Origin: Mycolicibacterium brisbanense
Lineage (GTDB): Bacteria > Actinomycetota > Actinomycetes > Mycobacteriales > Mycobacteriaceae
Assembly: GCF_001570425.1 (NCBI RefSeq)
Contig: NZ_BCSX01000046.1
Span: 111,639-175,638, forward strand
DNA: 64,000 nucleotides
Direction: 5' to 3'
Under the pieces are notes generated by a model that had not been told where the DNA came from, did not search any database, and worked only from the letters and a program-made list of their open reading frames with translations. Of the stretch, positions 1 to 7,918 are shown in pieces (the stretch's first letter is position 1; each line of letters opens with the position of its first letter). The translations under genes were made by a program, and so were the position numbers.

Positions 1-378
1 CAGCGACTCGGTCGACACGTCGACGACCTTGGCCCGGAACAGGTTGACCGCTTCGATCACCTGGCTGCGGGTGCTCGCATCGGCCCGCACCTTGATCAGC
101 GCCAGCTCGCGGGCCACCGAATTGTCCTCGTCCTGCTCGACGATCTTGATCACGTTGATCAGCTTGTTGAGCTGCTTGGTGATCTGCTCCAGCGGCGAGT
201 CCTCGACGCTGACCACGATGGTCATCCGGGACATGTCCTTCTGCTCCGTCGCACCGACGGCCAGCGACTGGATGTTGTACCCGCGCCGCGAGAACAACGA
301 CGCCACGCGCGCGAGCACGCCCGGCTTGTCCTCGACGAGCACCGACAAGGTGTGGGTGGGGGTTGCACTAGCGCTCAT
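1..378 (-). CDS. ilvN: Acetolactate synthase small (regulatory) subunit, 3' end cut by window edge
   Basis: Regulatory subunit of acetohydroxyacid synthase, which carries the valine feedback site and activates the IlvB catalytic subunit in branched-chain amino acid synthesis. The first 126 codons are present and the gene runs off the left edge. Residues about 9-80 are a typical ACT domain (HTLSVLVEDKPGVLARVASL, then RRGYNIQSLAVG). The ATG at 378 shares one base with the ilvB stop (TGATG), so the two subunits are translationally coupled, as usual for this pair. The C-terminal domain lies outside the window and cannot be judged. Confidence 0.95.
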   Translation of the reverse strand, partial: MSASATPTHTLSVLVEDKPGVLARVASLFSRRGYNIQSLAVGATEQKDMSRMTIVVSVEDSPLEQITKQLNKLINVIKIVEQDEDNSVARELALIKVRADASTRSQVIEAVNLFRAKVVDVSTESL

Positions 379-2240
379 CAGGCGTGTCCCTCGTTGCCTT
401 CGTCGTCGAACAGCGGCCGGATGTCCCGCGCCGCCATGATCTCGTCGTTGCTGGTGCCGGCGGCGACCATCGGCCACACCTGCGCGTCGGCACCGACGAT
501 GAAGTCGATCACCACCGGGCGGTCGTTGATGGCCTGCGCCTGCCGGATCACGTCCTCGACGTCTTCGGCGCGCTCACAACGCAATCCGACGCAACCCAGG
601 GCCTCGGCCAGCTTGACGAAGTCAGGAATCCGGTGCGAGTGGGTGGCCAGGTTGGTCTGGCTGTAGCGCTCGTCGTAGAACAGCGTCTGCCACTGCCGCA
701 CCATGCCCAGGTTGCCGTTGTTGATCAGCGCGACCTTGATGGGCGCACCTTCGACGGCGCAGGTGGCCAACTCCTGGTTGGTCATCTGGAAGCAGCCGTC
801 GCCGTCGATGGCCCACACCTCGGCGTCGGGCCTGGCGAACTTCGCACCCATGGCAGCCGGAACGGCGAAGCCCATGGTGCCGAGACCACCCGAGTTCAAC
901 CAGGTGCGGGGCTTCTCGTACTTCACGAACTGCGCGGCCCACATCTGGTGCTGCCCCACGCCTGCGACGTAAACGGCGTCGGGGCCGGCCAGCTTGCCCA
1001 GGGTCTCGATCACGTATTCGGGGCTCAGGCTGCCGTCACTCTGCGGGCCGTAGCTCAGCGGGTACGTGCTCTTGACGCCGGTCAGGTACTCCCACCAGCT
1101 GTCCAGTTTCAGCGTGGAGGCGCTCGTGCCGATCTTGCGCAGCGCCTCGGTCAGATCGGTGATGACGGCCTTGACGTCGCCCACGATCGGCACGTCGGCG
1201 TGCCGGTTCTTGCCGATCTCGGCCGGATCGATGTCGGCGTGGATCACCTTGGCGTCCGGGGCGAACGAGGACAGCTGGCCCGTCACCCGATCGTCGAAGC
1301 GGGTGCCCAGGGCGATCAGCAGGTCGCTCTTCTGCAGCGCCGCCACCGCCGACACCGCGCCGTGCATGCCCGGCATGCCCATGTGCTGCGGATGGCTGTC
1401 CGGGAATGCACCGCGGGCCATCAGCGTGGTCACCACCGGGATCCCGGTCAGTTCGGCCAGTTCCAGCAACTCTTCGCACGCGTCGCCGCGGATCACGCCG
1501 CCACCGACGTAGAGCACCGGCTTGCTGGCCTCCGAGATCAGCTTGGCGGCCTCGCGGATCTGGCGGTTGTGCGGCTTGGTGTTCGGCTTGTAGCCGGGCA
1601 GGTCGATGCGCGGCGGCCAGCTGAACGTGCACTCGCCCTGCAGGATGTCCTTGGGGATGTCGACGAGGACCGCGCCGGGCCGACCGCTCGCTGCGATGTG
1701 GAAGGCCTCGGCGATGACCTTGGGGATGTCGTCGCCGTTGCGGACCAGGAAGTTGTGCTTGGTGATCGGCATCGTGATGCCGGAGATGTCGGCTTCTTGG
1801 AAGGCATCGGTGCCGATCAGGCCGCGTCCGACCTGACCGGTGATCGCCACCACCGGAATCGAATCCATCTGAGCATCGGCCAACGGCGTCACCAGGTTGG
1901 TCGCGCCGGGGCCCGAGGTGGCCATCATGACGCCGACCTTGCCGGTGGCGTGGGCATATCCACTCGCGGCGTGGCCTGCGCCCTGCTCGTGGCGCACCAA
2001 CACGTGGCGCAGCTTCTGTGAGTCGAAGAGCGGGTCGTAGACGGGCAGCACCGCTCCGCCGGGGATGCCGAAGATGACGTCGACGCCGATTTCCTCCAGC
2101 GAACGGATGACCGCCTGAGCGCCTGTCATCTGAAGCGGCGCAACCCTTTTCGACTGGGTCTGCGTGGACTGGGCGGCGGTCGACCTGCCGTTGGCCGGGT
2201 CGGCCGACTGTTCGGGCGGTCGCGTTGTCGGTGCGCTCAC
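378..2240 (-). CDS. ilvB: Acetolactate synthase large (catalytic) subunit
   Basis: Thiamine-diphosphate enzyme that condenses two pyruvates, or pyruvate with 2-ketobutyrate, at the first common step of Val/Leu/Ile synthesis. It has 620 residues, a normal length. The catalytic glutamate is in RHEQGAGHAA (about E85), and the TPP-binding GDG...NN motif lies near residue 480 (GDGCFQMTNQELA...NN). I chose the GTG at 2240 because AGAGGA sits just upstream and the longer open frame (to 2405) would run through the attenuator terminator. The first 35 residues are a Thr/Gln/Ser-rich extension common in mycobacterial IlvB. It is transcribed with ilvN and controlled by the leader described at 2308-2471. 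Confidence 0.96.
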   Translation of the reverse strand: MSAPTTRPPEQSADPANGRSTAAQSTQTQSKRVAPLQMTGAQAVIRSLEEIGVDVIFGIPGGAVLPVYDPLFDSQKLRHVLVRHEQGAGHAASGYAHATGKVGVMMATSGPGATNLVTPLADAQMDSIPVVAITGQVGRGLIGTDAFQEADISGITMPITKHNFLVRNGDDIPKVIAEAFHIAASGRPGAVLVDIPKDILQGECTFSWPPRIDLPGYKPNTKPHNRQIREAAKLISEASKPVLYVGGGVIRGDACEELLELAELTGIPVVTTLMARGAFPDSHPQHMGMPGMHGAVSAVAALQKSDLLIALGTRFDDRVTGQLSSFAPDAKVIHADIDPAEIGKNRHADVPIVGDVKAVITDLTEALRKIGTSASTLKLDSWWEYLTGVKSTYPLSYGPQSDGSLSPEYVIETLGKLAGPDAVYVAGVGQHQMWAAQFVKYEKPRTWLNSGGLGTMGFAVPAAMGAKFARPDAEVWAIDGDGCFQMTNQELATCAVEGAPIKVALINNGNLGMVRQWQTLFYDERYSQTNLATHSHRIPDFVKLAEALGCVGLRCERAEDVEDVIRQAQAINDRPVVIDFIVGADAQVWPMVAAGTSNDEIMAARDIRPLFDDEGNEGHA

Positions 2241-2307
2241 GGTTTCCTCTTCACGTTCTCTTGGGAAATCTGGGTTGTCAATGATGGTCAGACGCGCTGG
2301 AAGCAAC

Positions 2308-2341
2308 AAAAAACCCCCGTCAGCAGGCTGCTGTACGAGGG
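2308..2341 (-). terminator. ilvB attenuator terminator
   Basis: Read on the minus strand, CCCTCGT pairs with ACGGGGG and CAGCA pairs with TGCTG around a GCC loop, with one bulged A, followed directly by six T residues. This is a textbook intrinsic terminator, which is uncommon in mycobacteria. It lies 21 bp past the stop of the leader peptide and 67 bp before the ilvB start codon, the position expected of an attenuator. Confidence 0.9.
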
Positions 2342-2361
2342 TGGCGCGTCGATGCTGTTGG

Positions 2362-2433
2362 CTATGCCCGGCAGAGGGCCAGCGCGGCATCAACGCGCCA
2401 ACCAATTACTACGAGCAATCCGGGGGTCTGCAT
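2362..2433 (-). CDS. ilvB leader peptide (branched-chain attenuator)
   Basis: A 23-residue open frame, MQTPGLLVVIGWRVDAALAL followed by CRA, directly upstream of the attenuator terminator. Five consecutive codons encode Leu-Leu-Val-Val-Ile, the amino acids whose synthesis IlvBN controls. Ribosome stalling at these codons when charged tRNAs are scarce would be expected to prevent the terminator at 2308-2341 from forming. The start ATG lies 8 nt after a -10 box, so the transcript is probably leaderless and the peptide is translated from its 5' end. Branched-chain leader peptides before ilvB are known in corynebacteria; here the assignment rests on the sequence itself. Confidence 0.88.
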   Translation of the reverse strand: MQTPGLLVVIGWRVDAALALCRA

Positions 2434-2441
2434 AACCGTTG

Positions 2442-2471
2442 ACGGTAGCTGGCGCACAGGTCGAAGGTCAA
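2442..2471 (-). promoter_or_regulatory. Promoter of ilvB leader transcript
   Basis: On the minus strand, TTGACC (2471-2466) is followed after 18 bp by TACCGT (2447-2442). The leader-peptide ATG comes 8 nt later, which would place the transcription start at or next to its A. This is a good SigA-type promoter. Confidence 0.75.
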
Positions 2472-2545
2472 ATTGCGACCGGCCTGCGCCGACCGCCGTG
2501 GACACCGGCCCGGTCCCGACGGCGCGCAGTGCAAGGATGGATGTC

Positions 2546-2935
2546 GTGAGTTCCCGTTCTGCAACCAAACCGGTCGTCCTCCGAATGTCGCCGATGGCGC
2601 ACATCGCGGTCGGATTCTTTGCACTCGGCCTGCTGACGTTGGTGCTCACCAATCCCACCTGGGGCACGCCCCTGCTGATCCTGCCGATCGGGTTGTCCTA
2701 CGCCATCGTCCGCTACCGGACCGTCGCCGATCACGACGGCGTGACCGCGCGCTCGCTGCTCGGCAGCCGCACGGTGGCGTGGTCGGAGATCGACGGATTG
2801 CGTTTCGACCGGTCGTCGTGGGCCGTCGCGCACTTGCGGGACGGATCGGAACTGCGTCTGCCCGCGGTCACGTTTGCGATGCTTCCGCTGCTCACCGAGG
2901 TGAGCGGCGGACGCGTCCCTAACCCGTACGCGTAG
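2546..2935 (+). CDS. cfp6: PH-domain membrane protein, CFP-6 family
   Basis: Homologue of the mycobacterial low-molecular-weight antigen CFP-6 (Rv3004), divergent from ilvB as in M. tuberculosis. Two hydrophobic segments (about residues 18-55, from MAHIAVGFFALGLLTLVL) precede a bacterial PH-like domain that ends in LPAVTFAMLPLLTE and RVPNPYA. Function is unknown; the topology suggests a membrane-anchored cytoplasmic domain. I chose the GTG at 2546 because AAGGA stands 8 nt before it. An ATG at 2537, or the later ATGs at 2585 and 2594, which fit the shorter M. tuberculosis form, are alternatives. Confidence 0.8.
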   Translation: MSSRSATKPVVLRMSPMAHIAVGFFALGLLTLVLTNPTWGTPLLILPIGLSYAIVRYRTVADHDGVTARSLLGSRTVAWSEIDGLRFDRSSWAVAHLRDGSELRLPAVTFAMLPLLTEVSGGRVPNPYA

Positions 2936-2940
2936 CGCAG

Positions 2941-2996
2941 CAGTTCAACCACGCGTAGCGGAGCGGAGCAGTTCAACCACGCGTAGCGCCCAACGC
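2941..2996. repeat. Two tandem 28-bp units between convergent genes
   Basis: CAGTTCAACCACGCGTAGCG occurs at 2941-2960 and again at 2969-2988, giving a 28-bp period. A partial earlier copy (ACGCGTAGCG then CAG) overlaps the end of cfp6. The repeats fill the gap between the convergent cfp6 and DoxX genes. No strong hairpin is visible. Confidence 0.7.
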
Positions 2997-2998
2997 TG

Positions 2999-3850
2999 TC
3001 AGCGCAGCGGGTTTCCGCCGTTGAGCAGCGCCCACAGTCCGATGCCGACGCCGATGCCCACCAGCAGCGCGACGAACGACCCGACGAACGGGCGTCGGGC
3101 CCATCCCCGCCCGGCGTCGAAGCCGTACCGACCCGGTCCGGTCAGCACGAGCGCAGCGGCGACAGCGACGGGAATCAGCCGATATTCGTGGCCGTCGGTC
3201 ATGAAACTGGACAGCCGAGCGTCCTCGTGCGCGGCCATCGCGTCTACCAGCACGCCGTTGATCAGATAGGCCAGTGCGCCTGCCGCCGCGACCGGGGTGA
3301 ACAGGCCGAGGACCAGCAGCACACCGATGGCCAGCTCACCGCCGGTCGCAACGTAGGTCACGATGTCGGCGTGCTGGAAGCCTGCCTGCTGCAGCCAGGT
3401 CTTGAACCCGTCGAGGCCGGGGCCGCCCCACCAGCCGAACGCCTTCTGCAGGCCGTGGATGATGAGCAGCCCGCCCACCGCCAGGCGCAGGATGAGCAAC
3501 CCGAGGTCCTGGGTGCCCCGTCGGCCCGCCGCCCTGACGCGATCGTCGAGGATGGGATCGCGTTCGATCTCGGCGGGTTCGGCGCCGTAGGGACCGAGGG
3601 GCTGACGCAGGCCCGGCTGCACGTACGGCAGCGGCTCGGGCTCGCCCATCAGCGGGTACCCGGACTGGTCGGCCGGCTTGGCGGAGTCGTACCGCGGGAT
3701 GGCGGTGGTTTCGAAATCGCCGCCGTAGGTGGCCGACGGCAGATCGTCTTCGGGGTCGACCAGGCTTGCCGTGGCAGGTCTGGCGGAGTCGCCGGTGCCC
3801 GAACTATCTGGTCTCTGCCAAGCGAGTGGGTCCTGCGAGTGACTGGTCAC
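2999..3850 (-). CDS. DoxX-family membrane protein
   Basis: A 283-residue protein. A polar N-terminal half (about 100 residues, rich in Pro, Asp and Glu) is followed by a DoxX domain with four membrane segments starting near residue 115 (LGLLILRLAVGGLLIIHGLQ), with the family's HGLQK and FGWWGG features. It corresponds to Rv3005c. In M. tuberculosis a DoxX protein is reported to form a membrane oxidoreductase complex with SodA and SseA; whether this one does is unknown. The GTG at 3850 is preferred because a -10 box (TACCCT) ends 6 nt before it, giving a leaderless start; the open frame extends eight codons further. Confidence 0.85.
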   Translation of the reverse strand: MTSHSQDPLAWQRPDSSGTGDSARPATASLVDPEDDLPSATYGGDFETTAIPRYDSAKPADQSGYPLMGEPEPLPYVQPGLRQPLGPYGAEPAEIERDPILDDRVRAAGRRGTQDLGLLILRLAVGGLLIIHGLQKAFGWWGGPGLDGFKTWLQQAGFQHADIVTYVATGGELAIGVLLVLGLFTPVAAAGALAYLINGVLVDAMAAHEDARLSSFMTDGHEYRLIPVAVAAALVLTGPGRYGFDAGRGWARRPFVGSFVALLVGIGVGIGLWALLNGGNPLR

Positions 3851-3856
3851 GCTGCC

Positions 3857-3862
3857 AGGGTA
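3857..3862 (-). promoter_or_regulatory. -10 box of DoxX gene (leaderless)
   Basis: TACCCT on the minus strand with a 6-nt gap to the GTG at 3850. No convincing -35 is seen. Confidence 0.5.
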
Positions 3863-3995
3863 AGTGCAAGTCAAGCCCGAACCTGGTATTTACCCCGGCG
3901 CTTCCGCCTGGTATTGGCCCCCGAGGTGCCATTACCGCAAAGGATACGGTTGCCCGGCGTGGCGAGCACTGCGCGACAATCCGTAATCTGGCGGC

Positions 3996-5117
3996 ATGGA
4001 ATCGCGTCGGCGGATATCGGTGGTGGCCGCCGTTGTGTGTGCCGTGATGTTGGCCGGCTCGGGGTGTGCACGGTTCAACGCGGCCCAGTCGGAGCCGTTC
4101 ACCACCGAACCTCAGATGGGCCCGCCGCCGTCCTCGTCGCCGCCACCTCCTCCACCGCTGCCGGCCAAACCGTTCCCCAAGGAATGCCCGGCGCCCGGAG
4201 TGATGCAAGGCTGCCTCGACAGCACCAGCGGTCTGATCATGGGCCCCGACAGCCAGTCGGCGCTCGTCGCCGAACGGCTCACCGGCGCGGTCAAAGAGGT
4301 GTCCACCAAGGCCGAACCGAAGGTCAAGGTGGTCATCCCCGTCGATCCCTCCGGCGACGGCGGGTTGCTCGACATCGTCCTGTCCCCCACCTACGCGCAG
4401 GACCGGCTGATGTATGCCTACATCAGTACGCCGACCGACAACCGCGTCATCCGCATCGCCAACACCGATCCGCCCAAGCCGATCCTGACCGGTATCCCCA
4501 AGGGCGCGACCGGCAACACCGGCTCGCTGATCTTCACCAGCCCGACGACGCTGCTGGTGCAGACGGGCGACGCCGGCAATCCGGCCATGGCGGCCGATCC
4601 GGCCTCGCTTGCGGGCAAGGTGCTGCGGATCGAGCAGCCCACCACGGTCAATCAGGCCCCGGTCACCACCGCGTTGAGCGGCTTGGGCGCAGGCGGCAGC
4701 ATGTGCGTGGATCCGACCGACGGTTCGCTGTACGTCACCGACCGCGGCCCGACCGCCGACCGCTTGCAGCGAATCACCAAGGATTCCAAGGTGTCGACGG
4801 TGTGGACCTGGCCGGACAAGCCAGGGGTCGCCGGGTGCGCGGCACTCGACGGCACCGTGCTGGTCAACCTGGTCAACACCAAGAAGACCGTCGCGGTGCG
4901 GATGGCCAAGGACACCGGCGCGGTCACCGGTGAGCCTGAGGTGCTCCGCGACAACGTCCGCGGCCACGCGTGGGCGCTGCAACTCTCACCTGACGGCAAC
5001 GTGTGGGGCGCGACGGTGAACCGGACCGCCGGCGACGCCGAGAAGCTCGACGACGTGGTGTTCCCGCTGTTCCCGCAGGGCGGCGGCTTCCCCCGCAGTA
5101 ACGCCGACAAGACCTGA
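3996..5117 (+). CDS. lppZ: LppZ lipoprotein, sorbosone/glucose dehydrogenase-like beta-propeller
   Basis: A 373-residue exported lipoprotein matching mycobacterial LppZ (Rv3006). The signal peptide ends with LAGSGC (lipidated Cys24). A Pro-rich linker (PPPSSSPPPPPPLP) follows at about residues 43-58, and then a six-bladed propeller of the PQQ-type glucose/sorbosone dehydrogenase fold begins near residue 65. Segments such as LLDIVLSPTYAQDRLMYAYI and VQTGDAGNP are typical of the family. The redox substrate is not known and the PQQ-binding residues cannot be confirmed by eye. It likely sits in the outer leaflet of the plasma membrane facing the cell wall. Confidence 0.92.
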   Translation: MESRRRISVVAAVVCAVMLAGSGCARFNAAQSEPFTTEPQMGPPPSSSPPPPPPLPAKPFPKECPAPGVMQGCLDSTSGLIMGPDSQSALVAERLTGAVKEVSTKAEPKVKVVIPVDPSGDGGLLDIVLSPTYAQDRLMYAYISTPTDNRVIRIANTDPPKPILTGIPKGATGNTGSLIFTSPTTLLVQTGDAGNPAMAADPASLAGKVLRIEQPTTVNQAPVTTALSGLGAGGSMCVDPTDGSLYVTDRGPTADRLQRITKDSKVSTVWTWPDKPGVAGCAALDGTVLVNLVNTKKTVAVRMAKDTGAVTGEPEVLRDNVRGHAWALQLSPDGNVWGATVNRTAGDAEKLDDVVFPLFPQGGGFPRSNADKT

Positions 5118-5201
5118 TACACAACGCTTTTCAACATCGCGCCACGGTCGGCGCGGCCGGCATTTCGGCTTGGACCGCGCCGGCACACGGCGTCCCGTAC
5201 C

Positions 5202-5837
5202 ATGAGCCGGATGCCCGACCGCCAGCGCCGTAGATACGCGCCGCGGCTGCCACGCGAGCAACGCCAGCAGCAACTGCTCGATGCGGCGATGACAGTCCTC
5301 GCCGACTGCCCGTTGCAAGAGCTGAGCATGGAGGCCGTCGCCGAGGCGGCCGGTGTCGGTAAACCCGTGCTGTACACGGCGTTTCGTACCCGAGCCGAAC
5401 TGGTGGCGGCCCTGCTGGCCCGCGAGCACCAGCGCGGCCTGCAGCAGGTGCGTGCGGCGATGCGGGCCGATCTTTCCGCCATCGAGCCCAGCGGCGCCTA
5501 CCCCGCCGCCGTGTCCGCGCTCGTACGCTGCGCTCTGGAGAACCCGACCCGATGGCGGCTCATCCTCACGTCGCCCGACAGCGTGCCACGGGAGTACCGC
5601 GACGCGCTGCACACCGCCCGCTCCGACGTCGAGATGCGGGCCCAAGAATTGGCCAAGGCAGGCACTGCACTGGATCCTCGCCTGGCACAACTCGATCCGG
5701 TACTGCTCGGGCACACCATGCTGTCGTTCGCGGAGATGCTCGGCCGCCTCGCCATCAACGAGGCGACACCGTATCCGCGCGAACGGCTCGAGCAGTTCGC
5801 CATGGTCGCGATGACCATGTTCGCGGGAGCCGGCTGA
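5202..5837 (+). CDS. TetR-family transcriptional regulator
   Basis: A 211-residue TetR-type repressor. The N-terminal helix-turn-helix spans about residues 22-70 (QQQLLDAAMTVL, then LSMEAVAEAAGVGKPVLYTA, the last part being the recognition helix). The rest is an all-helical ligand domain without a recognisable effector signature. It is convergent with gatB and stands alone behind lppZ, so its targets are unclear. An ATG at 5211 is an alternative start, 7 nt after TACCAT, and would give a leaderless message. Confidence 0.88.
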   Translation: MSRMPDRQRRRYAPRLPREQRQQQLLDAAMTVLADCPLQELSMEAVAEAAGVGKPVLYTAFRTRAELVAALLAREHQRGLQQVRAAMRADLSAIEPSGAYPAAVSALVRCALENPTRWRLILTSPDSVPREYRDALHTARSDVEMRAQELAKAGTALDPRLAQLDPVLLGHTMLSFAEMLGRLAINEATPYPRERLEQFAMVAMTMFAGAG

Positions 5838-5840
5838 GCG

Positions 5841-7346
5841 CTATCCCTGGCCGCAGGCCGCGAGCACCAGTTCCCGCACGCGGGCCGCATCGGCCGAGCC
5901 TTTGGTCGCCTTCATCACCGCACCCACGACAGCACCCGCGGCCTGGACCTTGCCACCGCGGATCTTTTCGGCGATATCGGGATTGGCGGCCAGGGCCTCG
6001 TCGACGGCCGCCTGGATCAGCGAATCGTCGCGGACCAAGGCCAGGCCGCGGTCGTTCATCACCTGTTCGGGCTCGCCCTCGCCCGCCAGCACGCCCTCGA
6101 CCACCTGGCGGGCGAGCTTGGTGGACAGCTTTCCGTCATCGACCAGCTTCAGCACCGCTGCCACCTGTGCGGGGGTGATCGGCAACGCGTCGAGTTCGAC
6201 GCCACTCTCATTGGCCTTCTGCACCAGGAAGTTGCCCCACCACGCGCGGGCACCCTCGCTGGATGCGCCGTGTTCGACGGTGGCAGCGACCAGTTCGACG
6301 GCGCCGGCGTTGACCAGGTCGCGCATCACCTCGTCGGAGACGCCCCATTCCTGCTGAATTCGCTTGCGCGCCAACCACGGAAGCTCGGGGATGGTGGCGC
6401 GCAGCCGGTCCACCAGCTCGTCGCTGGGCGCGATCGGCTCCAGATCGGGCTCGGGGAAATAGCGGTAATCCTGCGCGGTCTCCTTGCTGCGGCCCGCGGT
6501 GGTGTGCCCGTCCTCGTGGAAGTGCCGGGTCTCCTGCGTCACGGTGCCACCCGCCTGCAGCACGGCGGCCTGCCTGCGCATCTCGTAGCGCACCGCGACC
6601 TCGACGCTCTTGAGCGAGTTGACGTTCTTGGTCTCGGTCCGGGTGCCGAACTCCGCGGCGCCCTTGAGCTTGAGCGACACGTTGGAGTCGCAGCGCATCG
6701 ACCCCTGGTCCATCCGCACGTCGGAAACATCCAACGCGCGCAACAGGTCCCGCAGCGCGGTGACATACGCGCGAGCGATCTCCGGTGCCCGCTCCCCGGT
6801 GCCTTCGATGGGCTTGGTGACGATCTCGATCAGCGGAACGCCTGCGCGGTTGTAGTCGGCCAGCGACGTGGTGGCACCAGCGATGCGGCCGGTGTCACTG
6901 CCGAGGTGGGTCAGCTTGCCGGTGTCCTCCTCCATGTGCGCGCGTTCGATCTCCACGCGCCAGGTGGTGCCGTCGTCGAGCGGGACGTCGAGGTAACCGT
7001 TGACCGCGATGGGCTCGTCGTACTGCGAGATCTGGTAGTTCTTGGGCTGATCGGGATAGAAGTAGTTCTTGCGGGCGAAGCGACCCCACGGCGCGATCTG
7101 GCAGTTCAGCGCCAGCCCGATGCGGATCGCCGACTCCACCGCGGCCTCGTTGAGGACGGGCAGCGAGCCCGGCAGGCCGAGACACACGGGGCACACCTGG
7201 GTGTTGGGCTCAGCACCGAACCGGTTGGCGCAGCCGCAGAACATCTTGGTCGCCGTGGAGAGCTCGACGTGCACCTCCATACCCATCACGGGCTCGTAAG
7301 CGGCGAGCACGTCGTCGTAGTCAAGAAGTTCCGCGGCACCAGACAT
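5841..7346 (-). CDS. gatB: Asp-tRNA(Asn)/Glu-tRNA(Gln) amidotransferase subunit B
   Basis: A 501-residue tRNA-binding and kinase subunit of GatCAB, which converts misacylated Glu-tRNA(Gln) and Asp-tRNA(Asn) to the correct amides; mycobacteria lack GlnRS. Landmarks are GMEVHVEL near the N-terminus, the zinc-site cysteines CGCANRF and CPVCLGLPG, the YNRAGVPLIEIVT stretch, and a C-terminal YqeY-like tail (about residues 350-501). The ATG at 7346 follows a -10 box by 7 nt (leaderless). It is separated from gatCA by pfkA and the MarR/NAD(P)-binding pair. Confidence 0.96.
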   Translation of the reverse strand: MSGAAELLDYDDVLAAYEPVMGMEVHVELSTATKMFCGCANRFGAEPNTQVCPVCLGLPGSLPVLNEAAVESAIRIGLALNCQIAPWGRFARKNYFYPDQPKNYQISQYDEPIAVNGYLDVPLDDGTTWRVEIERAHMEEDTGKLTHLGSDTGRIAGATTSLADYNRAGVPLIEIVTKPIEGTGERAPEIARAYVTALRDLLRALDVSDVRMDQGSMRCDSNVSLKLKGAAEFGTRTETKNVNSLKSVEVAVRYEMRRQAAVLQAGGTVTQETRHFHEDGHTTAGRSKETAQDYRYFPEPDLEPIAPSDELVDRLRATIPELPWLARKRIQQEWGVSDEVMRDLVNAGAVELVAATVEHGASSEGARAWWGNFLVQKANESGVELDALPITPAQVAAVLKLVDDGKLSTKLARQVVEGVLAGEGEPEQVMNDRGLALVRDDSLIQAAVDEALAANPDIAEKIRGGKVQAAGAVVGAVMKATKGSADAARVRELVLAACGQG

Positions 7347-7353
7347 GCACACG

Positions 7354-7359
7354 ATCCTA
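7354..7359 (-). promoter_or_regulatory. -10 box of gatB (leaderless)
   Basis: TAGGAT on the minus strand, 7 nt before the ATG at 7346. The message probably starts at the initiation codon. Confidence 0.55.
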
Positions 7360-7370
7360 ATTGGACGGGT

Positions 7371-7844
7371 TCAGGCCAGGCCGGGGTGCACTCCCGGTGT
7401 CAGTCCCGCGGCCGCCGACATGCTCTGCAGCGCGGTGAGCAGGGCGGCCCGCTGCTCCTGCGACAGCGGCGCGGTGATCTGGTCCTCCAGGTCGCGCACC
7501 ACCCGGTCCAGGCCCGGCAGCACGTCGCGGGCGCTCTTGGTCAGCGACACGGCGAACGCCCTGCGGTCCGTCGGATGCGGCAGCCGCTCGACCAGGCCTT
7601 GCTCCTCCAGCGCGTCGACCATGGCCACCATCACGTTGCGGTGCAACCCGAGGCGGACCGACAGCTCACGCTGCGACTGGCCATCCAGCTCGGCGAGTGC
7701 GAGCAGGATCGCGGTGGCCCGCGGGTGGATGCCCAGCGATTCGAGCCGCCGCTTGAACTCGTCGGCGATGTGCGACCCGAGCTGCGAGAGCAGGAACGGT
7801 ATGCGCTCGTCGAGCGCGGCGATGCCGGTCGGGTCCTGGGTCAT
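7371..7844 (-). CDS. MarR-family transcriptional regulator
   Basis: A 157-residue winged-helix regulator. The wHTH covers about residues 35-105 (LGIHPRATAILLALAELDGQ, then SQRELSVRLGLHRNVMVAMV, with the wing at LPHPTDRRAFAVSLT, where DRR is the family signature). It is divergent from the NAD(P)-binding protein gene at 7919. The 74-bp gap holds a perfect inverted repeat (7888-7902) that probably binds this protein, so it likely represses that gene and perhaps itself. Its own -10 box (TAGTGT, 7856-7851) is 6 nt from the ATG, suggesting leaderless translation. The inducer is not predictable. Confidence 0.9.
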   Translation of the reverse strand: MTQDPTGIAALDERIPFLLSQLGSHIADEFKRRLESLGIHPRATAILLALAELDGQSQRELSVRLGLHRNVMVAMVDALEEQGLVERLPHPTDRRAFAVSLTKSARDVLPGLDRVVRDLEDQITAPLSQEQRAALLTALQSMSAAAGLTPGVHPGLA

Positions 7845-7850
7845 GTGCGG

Positions 7851-7856
7851 ACACTA
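7851..7856 (-). promoter_or_regulatory. -10 box of MarR gene (leaderless)
   Basis: TAGTGT on the minus strand, 6 nt before the ATG at 7844. Confidence 0.45.
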
Positions 7857-7887
7857 GCACTTGTCATGATTGTCATATAACGTGACT

Positions 7888-7902
7888 ATCACTATTAGTG
7901 AT
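7888..7902. promoter_or_regulatory. Palindromic operator between MarR and NAD(P)-binding genes
   Basis: ATCACTATTAGTGAT is a perfect inverted repeat with 7-bp arms around one T. It overlaps TATTAG (7893-7898), a -10 box that lies 17 bp after TTGTCA (7870-7875) on the plus strand. A bound repressor would therefore cover the promoter of the gene at 7919. A direct repeat of TTGTCAT lies just upstream. Confidence 0.7.
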
Positions 7903-7918
7903 CATTCTGGAGGTAGTC

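Noticed and set aside
384..2021. Long plus-strand open frame opposite ilvB
   Set aside because: Antisense shadow of a GC-rich gene; no family features, and ilvB is certain on the other strand.
3188..4933. 581-codon plus-strand frame across the DoxX and lppZ genes
   Set aside because: Runs antisense to DoxX and out of frame in lppZ, with Arg/Gly-rich shadow composition.
3804..4982. 392-codon minus-strand frame opposite lppZ
   Set aside because: Shadow of lppZ, which has a clear signal peptide and family match.
6270..7880. 536-codon plus-strand frame opposite gatB and MarR genes
   Set aside because: Antisense to two well-supported genes; no recognisable domain.
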